Under the pieces are notes generated by a model. The model saw nothing but the letters and a program-made list of their open reading frames with translations, was not told the origin of the DNA and did no database searches. A stretch of DNA of 64,000 bases, from positions 169,704 through 233,703 of the forward strand of contig NZ_JBLKOA010000005.1 in assembly GCF_051414135.1 (NCBI RefSeq), in the 5' to 3' direction. The translations under genes were made by a program, and so were the position numbers. This DNA is from Halovenus halobia (lineage in GTDB: Archaea; Halobacteriota; Halobacteria; Halobacteriales; Haloarculaceae). Each line of letters begins with the position of its first letter. The first letter of the stretch is position 1. Positions 8,805 through 15,726 of the stretch are shown here, one piece after another.

Positions 8805-9377
8805 TCAGCTTCCGTTCTGCTGTCCTTTCTTTTTTCCGCTGCCGTTCTCTCCACCGTTTCCATTGTTGTTCCCGTTTCCACCAGCATTCCCGTTGCCGCC
8901 TCCGTTTTTACCGTTACCTTGACAGTTAACCGAGAACGACCGCTCTACAGTTTCGCCCCCATCCGATAACGTAACGCTGATTCCGTGGCCGGCAACGGTA
9001 ATCGTCACAGACACTTCGGGCGTCGTCGACGGAGTGCACTGCTCTACCGACGCCGATACTGTGCCTGTGGTGCCGGGCGTGATGTCCTCCGGCAGGTCGG
9101 TTGGCGTGAGAGACACTCCTTCGCCACTGTTCAACTCGATGGCGGTCACGTTTATTGGCTGCTTGAAGCGGTTCGTCACGGTAATTATATCAATTGTGGC
9201 CTTCGGCGTCGCGTCCGGGTTTACAGCTCCGTATCCAACGAGGGCGTTCTTGTCGTCGGCGACACTCACAGAGACATCTCTGTCCGCTGTCGTCGACGTG
9301 ATACCAAGTGTGCCAGCGACAAGCATCGCGCTAGCGGTAATGGCCAGTACGATGCCCGCGATGCGTAGCGTGTTCAT
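8805..9377 (-). CDS. Exported SipW-substrate-like protein with Gly/Asn-rich tail
   Basis: This 190-residue secreted protein starts with MNTLRIAGIVLAITASAML, a hydrophobic signal segment. Next comes TADRDVSVSVADDKNALVGY, which matches the motif of the two exported proteins encoded at 9868 and 10550. A predicted beta-sandwich (about 45-145) contains two Cys in EQCTP and VNCQG that could pair. The last 40 residues are a low-complexity run of Gly and Asn ending in a Lys-rich patch (GSGKKKGQQNGS). It is transcribed towards the signal peptidase gene, 110 bases away. It is likely a filament or matrix protein processed by that peptidase, on motif sharing and context alone. Confidence 0.7.
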   Translation of the reverse strand: MNTLRIAGIVLAITASAMLVAGTLGITSTTADRDVSVSVADDKNALVGYGAVNPDATPKATIDIITVTNRFKQPINVTAIELNSGEGVSLTPTDLPEDITPGTTGTVSASVEQCTPSTTPEVSVTITVAGHGISVTLSDGGETVERSFSVNCQGNGKNGGGNGNAGGNGNNNGNGGENGSGKKKGQQNGS

Positions 9378-9867
9378 GTGTCAGTTGCTGCGAATGGAGC
9401 CGATACCCGACATGGTTCGTCCGTCACGACACGCCGAGATTGGACGAAACTATAGTGTCCTTTGTTTGCCCGATGAATATAAATGCAGACGACGTTTCAA
9501 GCTGAACGGTCTCTCGGCTGTGTGACTGTCCTTTTCGGTGACTGTTCAGGCGGGGGCAGACGGTCCGCAGTTTCGTTTTCAGACACCCACTGAAGCTGAC
9601 GGTGCCGGTTGTGTCACTCGTCAGGACTCGTTTCGCGCTCAGAAACTGGTTCAGTCTTCCTCTGAGGGTCGCCTCAGAGGCGGCCATCCAATTTCTTAGC
9701 CAGCCTGTCACGCTGTCGTCTGTTGCTCCGGGGGTTTCAGGGGCCGCTGGAAGTCGACGGTCGTTCATTCAGGTGGCTTGATACAACACGGATAGCGCAT
9801 ACAGGTACGAGTAGGTTCGTCGCTGACGGCCTCCGGGTCGACGCGGCGGACGCAGGTGAACACAACC
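9378..9867. other. Divergent intergenic region of the surface locus
   Basis: These 490 bases lie between two divergently transcribed exported-protein genes. An AT-rich element, atataaat at about 9477-9484, is well placed as a minus-strand TATA box for the gene ending at 8805 (leader about 75 bases). No clear TATA box was found close to the plus-strand ATG at 9868. A possible ribosome-binding string aggtg lies about nine bases before that ATG. A 114-codon open frame on the minus strand looks non-coding, because the TATA element lies inside it and its composition is unlike the neighbours. Confidence 0.5.
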
Positions 9868-10542
9868 ATGGAACGACGCAAGTTCTTGATCGGCGCAGGA
9901 TCGCTCGCCGCCGGCGGGGCGGCTGCACTAGGTAGCGGCGCGTTCAGCAGCGTGCGTGCAGATCGAACAGTTTCGGTTAGTACAGCTAGTGACGCCGACG
10001 CACTCCTTGCCTTCGACACGACGGATGCTGCAAACAAGGAATATGTCGAGACTAGTGGCGGACAGGTCAACATTCAGCTCACTGACTCCTCAAATTATGA
10101 CGAGGACGGGACAGGCGTCAATCAGAATGCAGTCACCCGGATTTTCGACCTGTTCAAGGTCAGAAACCAAGGGACACAGAACGTGTTCGTGTATGTTGAA
10201 CCGGGCAGTATTGCCTCGGAGAACCGCGTGGACGTCGATAACAGTCTCGGCGTCGACCCTCAGGCCTCTGGTCGACCAGATGATACGGACACGAGCTACG
10301 GAAACAGCGACCCGAACAACCTCGCTCAGATTCGAGACGAAATCAGCCTAACCGGTCGGTTCGGTGCGGAATTCCCGGAAACTGATCTCCGAGGCTACAA
10401 CAAGGAGAGTTATATTTTGGAACCAGGACAGGATTTCAACTTCGGACTGTACATCAGCGGCGGCACAACCAGCGACGCGTCGCTTGAAGTGGACATGACG
10501 ATCAATGCCGTTGCAGATTACGGCGACTTCGGCAGCAGCTAA
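9868..10542 (+). CDS. Exported DUF1102-like filament/matrix protein, first copy
   Basis: This 224-residue secreted protein begins MERRKFLIGAGSLAAGG, a leader with a twin-arginine-like start, then ALGSGAFSSVRADRTVSVST. The latter is the class of leader found in haloarchaeal SipW-dependent proteins. The mature part is acidic and beta-rich, with VRNQGTQNVFVYVEPG matching a block in the next gene. It resembles DUF1102 proteins and, more distantly, the TasA/archaeal bundling pilin group. An in-frame GTG lies four codons upstream, but the ATG has the better spacing to an aggtg string. The next gene starts seven bases after the stop, so the two form an operon. Confidence 0.75.
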   Translation: MERRKFLIGAGSLAAGGAAALGSGAFSSVRADRTVSVSTASDADALLAFDTTDAANKEYVETSGGQVNIQLTDSSNYDEDGTGVNQNAVTRIFDLFKVRNQGTQNVFVYVEPGSIASENRVDVDNSLGVDPQASGRPDDTDTSYGNSDPNNLAQIRDEISLTGRFGAEFPETDLRGYNKESYILEPGQDFNFGLYISGGTTSDASLEVDMTINAVADYGDFGSS

Positions 10543-10549
10543 AACTGGT

Positions 10550-11137
10550 ATGAAACGACGCACCCTCATCGCTGGCGTCGGCAGTGTCCTCGCCAGTGGC
10601 ACATTGGCTCTTAGTTCGGGTGCGTTTAGCAGCGTCCGCGCTGATCGGCGCGTAACCGTCAGTGCGGCAGAGGACGACGATGCCCTCCTCAATCTTAATA
10701 GCCTCGGGGATGGTCGAGGCTTAGGCGGCAACGGCCGGAGTATCGAAAACTCGGATGGCCAAGTGGAGTTCTTCTTCCCGGGCATCGGACTGCAGAACGA
10801 CGACGATAGCCTCGGACTCGGAACCGACTCAGTCTACGAGTTCGACCGAGACTCGGCTGCCGGTGCGGAAGAGGGACTCCTCAGGATTACGAATCAGGGA
10901 ACTCAGGAACTCGGAGTGTGGTCGCTGCACGAGACCGAGAGCGAAATAGGGATCGAACTGTACGACGTGACCGACCCACAGCGGACAGCACTTCGAGACC
11001 GTCCAGCCAGTCTTGGCGTCGGAGAAAGACTTGACGTTGGTTTCCGAATCCGGACGTTTGACGCCGAAATCTCGTCATTCGACGAGACACTTACCATCGT
11101 CGCCGAGCGCGGCGGAAAAAAAAGGGAACTGAGCTAA
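10550..11137 (+). CDS. Exported DUF1102-like filament/matrix protein, second copy
   Basis: This 195-residue paralog of the preceding gene starts MKRRTLIAGVGSVLASG. It has the same cleavage-region motif, LSSGAFSSVRADRRVTVSAA, followed by EDDDALLNL. The mature domain has LRITNQGTQELGVW, aligned with VRNQGTQNVFVYV of the first copy. Its end is basic (ERGGKKRELS), unlike the rest of the protein. The ATG was chosen because it carries the whole leader and sits seven bases after the upstream stop. It is probably an alternative or minor subunit of the same extracellular structure, inferred from pairing. Confidence 0.75.
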   Translation: MKRRTLIAGVGSVLASGTLALSSGAFSSVRADRRVTVSAAEDDDALLNLNSLGDGRGLGGNGRSIENSDGQVEFFFPGIGLQNDDDSLGLGTDSVYEFDRDSAAGAEEGLLRITNQGTQELGVWSLHETESEIGIELYDVTDPQRTALRDRPASLGVGERLDVGFRIRTFDAEISSFDETLTIVAERGGKKRELS

Positions 11138-11495
11138 TTTCCCCACACCACCAGTCTATTATAGCAAATAAATCGAGAATATTCGTTCTCGGAACCATGC
11201 TGGTGGCGGCTAGCGGCGCGTCGTAGTTCGGGTCCGGATCAGTGCCACCAATCCGGACCGACCGCAATGTCGAAGTCAGCCTCGTTGACGATACCAGTGC
11301 ACTCCTGTGGCTCGTCTATTCCGGTTGTTATTCGGAGGTTTCCGCTAATACTAACAAACGTCGTATTAGATATGATCAACTGTTATTGATGTAGTAACAA
11401 AATTTATATATCCTAACTTTATTACTAGTTCTGATTCTGATAACACCGCAATCATTTATCTCTTGTCCGGCCTACGTCAGACATATCTTCCCACG
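11138..11495. other. Intergenic region with decayed gene and AT-rich promoter
   Basis: Apart from the gene remnant, the region ends in a strongly AT-rich block (about 11340-11460). It contains atttatata near 11401 and catttatc near 11452. The latter would give a transcription start about 12 bases before the ATG at 11496 of the DUF7344 gene. A T-rich or A-rich stretch just after the second exported-protein gene could end that transcript. Confidence 0.45.
11161..11370 (+). pseudogene. Remnant of a further DUF1102-like exported protein gene
   Basis: One frame from 11161 reads NKSRIFVLGTMLVAASGAS, then a TAG stop (11224-11226). It continues FGSGSVPPIRTDRNVEVSL and VDDTSALLWLVYSG. The second part lines up with GSGAFSSVRADRTVSVSTASDADALL of the intact copy at 9868: the GSG, RxDR, V.VS and D..ALL positions are kept. 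There is no intact leader-to-end reading frame and the similarity fades after about 11340. This looks like the 5' end of a once-tandem third copy on the plus strand that has decayed. Confidence 0.6.
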
Positions 11496-12083
11496 ATGAG
11501 TGCCGCGAAAGAAAATGTTGGCGAAACTGAAGGTGGCGGCGCCGACACAATCTCCCACGACGAGTGTTTCGAGCTCCTGAGCAACCACCGCCGTCGGTTT
11601 ACCCTCCACTATCTCCGCCAGGCCGAAAACGGCACGGAACTGGGTGAACTCGCCGAACAGGTCGCGGCCTGGGAGAACGAGATTCCGCTCGAAGATATCT
11701 CCTACGACCAGCGAAAGCGCGTCTACACGTCTCTCCAACAGGTCCACCTTCCTCGGATGGACGAGATCGGTGTTGTCGATTTCGACGACAGAGCAGGAAC
11801 AGTAACGATGGGGCCTGCTGCGGACGAATTGGATATCTACATGGAGGTGGTCGGCGGCCGAGAGATTCCGTGGAGTTCGTTCTACCTCGGCCTCGGCGTC
11901 GTGAACCTGGGTCTGATTGGACTCGTGGCCGCCGGGCTTCCCGGCTTCGCGATGTTCTCGGGCCTCGCGACGGCAGTGTTCGTCGTGACGACGTTTCTGG
12001 TCGCTGCGCTCGCGCACCTCTACGTCACCCGGACGGAGATGCGGCTGGGCTCCGACGGCGACCCGCCGGAACTCGACCAGTAG
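11496..12083 (+). CDS. DUF7344-type winged-helix protein with two membrane helices
   Basis: This 195-residue protein has a predicted winged helix-turn-helix (about residues 20-105: ISHDECFELLSNHRRRFTL, the linker TELGELAEQVAAWENE, then YTSLQQVHLPRMDEIGVVDF). Two hydrophobic segments follow near 125-145 and 150-172. The haloarchaeal DUF7344 family is annotated as transcriptional regulators. A membrane-tethered version beside surface genes suggests it senses or controls production of the exported proteins upstream. That regulatory link is inferred. The ATG at 11496 was preferred to a TTG 11 codons earlier. Its stop is one base from the convergent rhomboid gene stop. Confidence 0.78.
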   Translation: MSAAKENVGETEGGGADTISHDECFELLSNHRRRFTLHYLRQAENGTELGELAEQVAAWENEIPLEDISYDQRKRVYTSLQQVHLPRMDEIGVVDFDDRAGTVTMGPAADELDIYMEVVGGREIPWSSFYLGLGVVNLGLIGLVAAGLPGFAMFSGLATAVFVVTTFLVAALAHLYVTRTEMRLGSDGDPPELDQ

Positions 12084-12084
12084 G

Positions 12085-12924
12085 CTACTCGACGACAATC
12101 AGGTAGACGTAGACAACGATGAACGCCAGCGCGAAGCCAAGCAGGTGGATGTAGACGTCGATGACGCTCGTCCCGACGGTCACGATGTCGCGAAAGCCGA
12201 CGAATGGATAGGAGACGATCAATCCGAGCCCTGCGCCGGCAAGTTCGGCGTACCCGGGGCGGTTCAAGCCTCGTCTGATTCTGGCTCCGTCCGGCTGGTC
12301 GCTACGCACCCACAGGAGGAGGTAGCCAATCCCGAGTGCCACCGACCCGAGCCCAATTTCGAGTCGCCACGCTCGCGCCGGGAGGGTAAGCAACGCGATG
12401 ACGCCACAGATGAGGAACAGAAGCGCCGGCGCGTACTGCGTCGACTCAGAGGAGAGGAACTGCTTGGAGACGTAGACGACCCACGCGACACAGAGCAGGC
12501 CGAACAAGCCGGCGTTGAGTCCCGAAAAGCCCAGAATTTCTCGTTGGCGTGGAAAGAGTAACTGCATCACTGAGAGTGCGAACGGAAACACCGTGAGCAG
12601 TGTCACGAACGTCGCCCGAAACAGGAGGCGCCGGCCAGCGAGTACACAGAGGAGGTAGGTGACTGGTGCCACGACGAGATAGACGGCCAGGTTTCCGAAC
12701 AGGTGCAGTTGCTGTCGATGGACGAAATGTGAGAGGTACGCAGTACGAATTGTCGGCGCAGCACTCTCGAAGACGAACTGCTCGCGTACTCCCAGCGGGA
12801 GCGCGAAGACCGCGACCAGGACAACCGGCACCGCAACGACTGCGGCGACATCGACACCTCGTATCTCTGCCGTTGCGGCCTGGGTGAACCCGCCCTCGTC
12901 CAGATCTGTACTCGCCGTGCTCAT
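12085..12924 (-). CDS. Rhomboid-like intramembrane serine protease
   Basis: This 279-residue multi-pass membrane protein has the rhomboid catalytic pattern: HLFGN (His74, Asn78) in an early helix, GFSGLNAG with nucleophile Ser134, and YIHLLG with His260 in a late helix. About seven hydrophobic segments are visible. The family cuts membrane proteins within the bilayer. The neighbouring gene just upstream (12927) encodes a surface protein with one C-terminal membrane helix, which could be a substrate; this is speculative. The start was set at Met 12924; the frame stays open 26 codons further upstream but would run into the neighbouring gene. Gap to that gene's stop: two bases. Confidence 0.8.
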   Translation of the reverse strand: MSTASTDLDEGGFTQAATAEIRGVDVAAVVAVPVVLVAVFALPLGVREQFVFESAAPTIRTAYLSHFVHRQQLHLFGNLAVYLVVAPVTYLLCVLAGRRLLFRATFVTLLTVFPFALSVMQLLFPRQREILGFSGLNAGLFGLLCVAWVVYVSKQFLSSESTQYAPALLFLICGVIALLTLPARAWRLEIGLGSVALGIGYLLLWVRSDQPDGARIRRGLNRPGYAELAGAGLGLIVSYPFVGFRDIVTVGTSVIDVYIHLLGFALAFIVVYVYLIVVE

Positions 12925-12926
12925 CT

Positions 12927-13865
12927 CTATACTGACCGCCGCCGCAAGACCGCAGCCGCTGCCGTTCCGAGTAACACGCCCGCGACCAGCAACAGCACCC
13001 ATCCCAGCCCTCCAAGTGCAATCTGCGTCGAGTCGGGAGTTTCGCCCAGTTCTGGCGGCGGATTGCCGTCTGTTGTCCCTGACTCGGGGAGTTCAGCCGG
13101 GTCATCTCCGCCGGGGTCGAGGTCCGGCAGTGGCCCCTCAGGTGGCTCTGGCGACGGCCCCGATTCGGGACTTCCATCCTGCCCGTCGTCAGCCGGTGGA
13201 TTCGGCTCTGGTTCTGGTTCTGGTTCTGGCTCCGGTTCTGGTTCTGGTTCTGGCTCCGGTTCTGGCTCTGGTTCTGGCTCCGGTTCTGGCTCTGGTTCTG
13301 GCTCGGACGGACCCTCTCCCTCGTCGGGTCCGTTGGCTGGCGGCGTACCGACCTGTACCTCCTCGCTGTCCTCGCTGTCGCTGCCTGGCGTTCCGACGTG
13401 AATCTCGAACTTGTCGAACTGTCCGATACGACTCTCTGGGTCGGTCGTGTCTATGACGACTCCGACGTAGACCGCTTCTCCGCCCGCCATGCGGATGGCT
13501 TCTTCCCGACTCTCGACCGCTTGACTGGGCTCGTCGTGATAGAAATACACGCCGGTCGTCGGAGTCTCGAACCACACTCTCGCGGGCCCCGACTCGGTGT
13601 ACGTAACCTGTAGTACCCTGTCGAACCTCGTCACTGCGCGGTCGTTCAATCCGATTCGCTCTCCGGTTTTGGGATGGCGCCGCGTGAAGTCGAGACGGAC
13701 CTCCCCGTCTACCTGGGTCACGTACGCACCGTGCGGCGCTGGCGCCGACGACAAGCTAACGTCGTCGGTGTCGACGGCCTGCTGGGCTGCTGGCGTCCCC
13801 GCTGTGGGAAACAGCAACAGCCCCAGACCAGCCACCGCACAGAGTACGAGTGCGAGTCGTCTCAT
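12927..13865 (-). CDS. Secreted surface protein with EP-repeat stalk and C-terminal anchor
   Basis: This 312-residue protein has a signal peptide (MRRLALVLCAVAGLGLLLFP), an N-terminal external domain of about 150 residues and an acidic linker. Seventeen consecutive Glu-Pro pairs then form a rigid stalk, followed by a Pro/Gly/Asp-rich spacer. A C-terminal membrane helix (ALGGLGWVLLLVAGVLLG) ends in an Arg-rich stop-transfer tail. This is a typical cell-wall-spanning surface protein held in the membrane. It closes the surface locus and is two bases from the rhomboid-like gene on the same strand, so both are probably cotranscribed. Ligand or partner is unknown. Confidence 0.75.
   Translation of the reverse strand: MRRLALVLCAVAGLGLLLFPTAGTPAAQQAVDTDDVSLSSAPAPHGAYVTQVDGEVRLDFTRRHPKTGERIGLNDRAVTRFDRVLQVTYTESGPARVWFETPTTGVYFYHDEPSQAVESREEAIRMAGGEAVYVGVVIDTTDPESRIGQFDKFEIHVGTPGSDSEDSEEVQVGTPPANGPDEGEGPSEPEPEPEPEPEPEPEPEPEPEPEPEPEPEPEPEPNPPADDGQDGSPESGPSPEPPEGPLPDLDPGGDDPAELPESGTTDGNPPPELGETPDSTQIALGGLGWVLLLVAGVLLGTAAAAVLRRRSV
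13203..13304 (-). repeat. Six-base tandem repeat coding 17 Glu-Pro pairs
   Basis: The plus strand shows seventeen units of the form tggttc/tggctc/cggttc. Read on the minus strand as GAR-CCN they give an uninterrupted Glu-Pro run. Synonymous third-base variation shows the array is not brand new. Such arrays change length easily. Confidence 0.9.
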
Positions 13866-13942
13866 CCCAGTCCCGTTACTCGAATTATCCGTTGTATCGA
13901 AATAGTATTACGATGCCTGAGACGTCTCTAACGGAGACAGAA

Positions 13943-14518
13943 CTACAAATTGGGAAGCAAGGCGTCGATATTCTCGACGGTGGCTTCGAGGTACGGGTCG
14001 TCCTCGTACTCGGTGACCTCGATCTCCTCGCGGAGTTGGCTGAACTCCTCGCGCAGTTCCCTGTAGTGGTTGCTCTCCTGGAGCTGGTCGTAATCAAGTT
14101 TGGCCTCGAGGGTCGCGAGCTTGGACCCAATTTCGACGATCTGTTGAATCTGTGCGTCCAACTCCTCGCGGGTCAACATCCGCTCGACGACGTCGTTCAA
14201 CTGTGAGCTAGAAACGGGTTTGATGAGGTACTCATCGAACTCGAGGGCGACGATATCCAGGTCCGGTTCGACTGCTGTTACCATGACAACCCAGCAGTTG
14301 AGCCCTCGGTCTCGAATCAGTTCGAGTAACTCGTCGCCGGTCATTCCGGGCATTCGGCGGTCGAGCAGGACCACATTGACAGTTTCGTCTAGTTCGTCGA
14401 GTGCCTCTTCGCCGGAAAATGCGGTCCGAGTCGTGTACGTTTCATTCAGTTGCTCTTGATAGCTCTCGACGATTTCCGGATCGTCATCCACAAGCAACAC
14501 CACTGAATCCCCCGTCAT
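13943..14518 (-). CDS. Response regulator with HalX domain
   Basis: This 191-residue protein has a receiver domain (about residues 5-118). It carries the acidic pocket in VVLLVDDDPEI, the phospho-acceptor Asp in NVVLLDRRMPGMTG and the conserved Lys in DEYLIKPVS. A HalX helical domain (about 120-191) follows, found only in archaea and ending YLEATVENIDALLPNL. There is no DNA-binding domain, so output is likely by protein contact. No cognate histidine kinase is adjacent. A minus-strand TATA element at about 14543-14550 lies 27 bases before the ATG, so the message is probably leaderless. Confidence 0.92.
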   Translation of the reverse strand: MTGDSVVLLVDDDPEIVESYQEQLNETYTTRTAFSGEEALDELDETVNVVLLDRRMPGMTGDELLELIRDRGLNCWVVMVTAVEPDLDIVALEFDEYLIKPVSSSQLNDVVERMLTREELDAQIQQIVEIGSKLATLEAKLDYDQLQESNHYRELREEFSQLREEIEVTEYEDDPYLEATVENIDALLPNL

Positions 14519-14542
14519 TGCCCCAACCGTACAGCCGACGGC

Positions 14543-14550
14543 GTATAATT
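14543..14550 (-). promoter_or_regulatory. TATA element of the HalX response regulator
   Basis: On the minus strand the element reads aattatac, centred about 28 bases before the ATG at 14518. This is the spacing expected for a leaderless haloarchaeal message. Confidence 0.55.
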
Positions 14551-14615
14551 ATTCTGCTGCTCGTCACGTTGCACAAGGGAAAAGCAGGGGGTTACCCCCC
14601 AGCGTGTGACACTAC

Positions 14616-14631
14616 GGAGCCAGATGGCTCC
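14616..14631. repeat. Perfect palindrome ggagcc-agat-ggctcc next to a TATA-like site
   Basis: Six-base arms are separated by four bases. The right arm runs directly into catatattt (14630-14638), a TATA-like element on the plus strand. A second inverted repeat (ggggg-tta-ccccc) lies at about 14587-14599. The arrangement is that of an operator over a promoter, or of stem-loops in a short RNA. No protein gene starts at the expected distance except a 43-codon open frame at 14670. Confidence 0.4.
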
Positions 14632-14824
14632 ATATATTTGTAGGAGGTCAAGAAGAATAAGACTGCTGCATGGCTATCAAATCTAATTTTTGCCGTTACA
14701 GGGGTGATTTTATTCGGTTCGAACAGTCACCCACTTCGGTGTTCGGACGCGGGTATCTGCAGAAGCCGACAACCAGCGGGGGCACTCGTCTCCGCTGGTG
14801 ACACGCCGGCGACAGGCCCCGCAG

Positions 14825-14831
14825 TTATATA
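14825..14831 (+). promoter_or_regulatory. TATA element of the RIO-like kinase gene
   Basis: The sequence ttatata is centred at 14828, 29 bases before the ATG at 14857. The transcript would be leaderless, and this spacing supports the chosen start. Confidence 0.6.
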
Positions 14832-14856
14832 CACACAGAGCGAAAACGAGCTATCC

Positions 14857-15654
14857 ATGGCAATTCGCGATCTTCTCCGGGGAGAAGTTCCCGAGGAGGA
14901 ACTCGAAGGGCTCGCAGCCGAGGCTGCCGCCCGTCACGACGAGCCTTTCGACGGTGTCCGCTTGCTCGACGCGGACAACTGGCTGTCAACGCCAGCCGTG
15001 GTCAACGAGCAGTTTTTCATCAAGATCATCAGCGGGCAGAATACGCTTGTCCACGGGTTGTTGACCACCGGCCGAAATATCGGTGTCTTCGCGAGCGGGT
15101 CGGAAGGGTTTTTCCAGCGGTTTGGGACACCGTACGCGATGGCTGAACACGAACTCGAATCGACCAAAAAAATGCAGGAACTGGGCGTCAATTCTCCCGA
15201 ACCGTTGGAAGCGTTCGAGTACGACGGCTACGGTGTCGTTGTCCTGGAGTATCTCCCCGACTTCGAGACGCTCGATGACCTCGACACCGAGGCTGTCGAA
15301 GCCGTCGTCCCAGACCTGTTTGCTGCCCTCGCAGAGATGCACGGTGCCGACCTCGTGCACGGGGACCTGCGGGCAGAGAATGTTCTGGTTGCCAACGGCG
15401 AACTGTATTTCATCGACGCAACGAAGGTGAACGAGGATGGTATCGCCGACGCACGGTCGTACGACATCGCCTGTGCGCTGGCGGCGCTCGAACCGATCAT
15501 CGGGGCTGGCCCGACCGTTGCCGCCGCCAGCGACCACTACGACGACGACGTGTTGACTGCGGCCGAGGGCTTTCTGGACTTTGTCAACATCCGCCCGGAC
15601 CACGATTTCGACACGTTGGCGATCAAGGGCGAACTCGACAAGCAGATGAGCTGA
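14857..15654 (+). CDS. RIO-like atypical protein kinase
   Basis: This 265-residue protein has a RIO-type kinase fold. Lys56 (QFFIKIISG) is the probable ATP-binding lysine. HGDLRAENVL (Asp170, Asn175) is the catalytic loop, and FIDATKV (Asp187) replaces the usual DFG metal-binding motif, as in RIO kinases. The N-terminal 50 residues are a small helical segment rather than the winged helix of RIO2. It is annotated in haloarchaea as a RIO1-family regulatory kinase/ATPase. The substrate is unknown. It is a single-gene unit; the next gene starts 72 bases later with its own TATA element. Confidence 0.85.
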   Translation: MAIRDLLRGEVPEEELEGLAAEAAARHDEPFDGVRLLDADNWLSTPAVVNEQFFIKIISGQNTLVHGLLTTGRNIGVFASGSEGFFQRFGTPYAMAEHELESTKKMQELGVNSPEPLEAFEYDGYGVVVLEYLPDFETLDDLDTEAVEAVVPDLFAALAEMHGADLVHGDLRAENVLVANGELYFIDATKVNEDGIADARSYDIACALAALEPIIGAGPTVAAASDHYDDDVLTAAEGFLDFVNIRPDHDFDTLAIKGELDKQMS

Positions 15655-15697
15655 GCGCCAGTGTTGTCTCGAAACCGACACCTGCCGTAACCCACAA

Positions 15698-15705
15698 CTA
15701 AATAC
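15698..15705 (+). promoter_or_regulatory. TATA element of the LLM oxidoreductase gene
   Basis: The sequence actaaata is centred about 25 bases before the ATG at 15727, consistent with a leaderless transcript. Confidence 0.55.
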
Positions 15706-15726
15706 TCCGGCTTGTAAGGTGCGAGT

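Larger units (their letters stand above)
14519..14856. other. Intergenic region with palindromes and possible short transcript
   Basis: The region holds the promoter of the HalX gene (minus strand), two inverted repeats, a TATA-like site near 14632 and a 43-codon plus-strand frame (14670-14801). That frame encodes a basic peptide unlike the acidic proteins around it. At the far end it holds the TATA element of the RIO-like kinase. No conserved gene was recognised. Confidence 0.4.

Noticed and set aside
9424..9768. 114-codon minus-strand frame in the surface-locus intergenic region
   Set aside because: The AT-rich promoter element of the neighbouring gene lies inside it, the composition is neutral rather than acidic, and no domain is visible.
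13203..13304. Regular short repeat array considered as CRISPR or minisatellite
   Set aside because: Units are six bases with no spacers, and they keep the minus-strand frame as Glu-Pro codons. It is a coding stalk.
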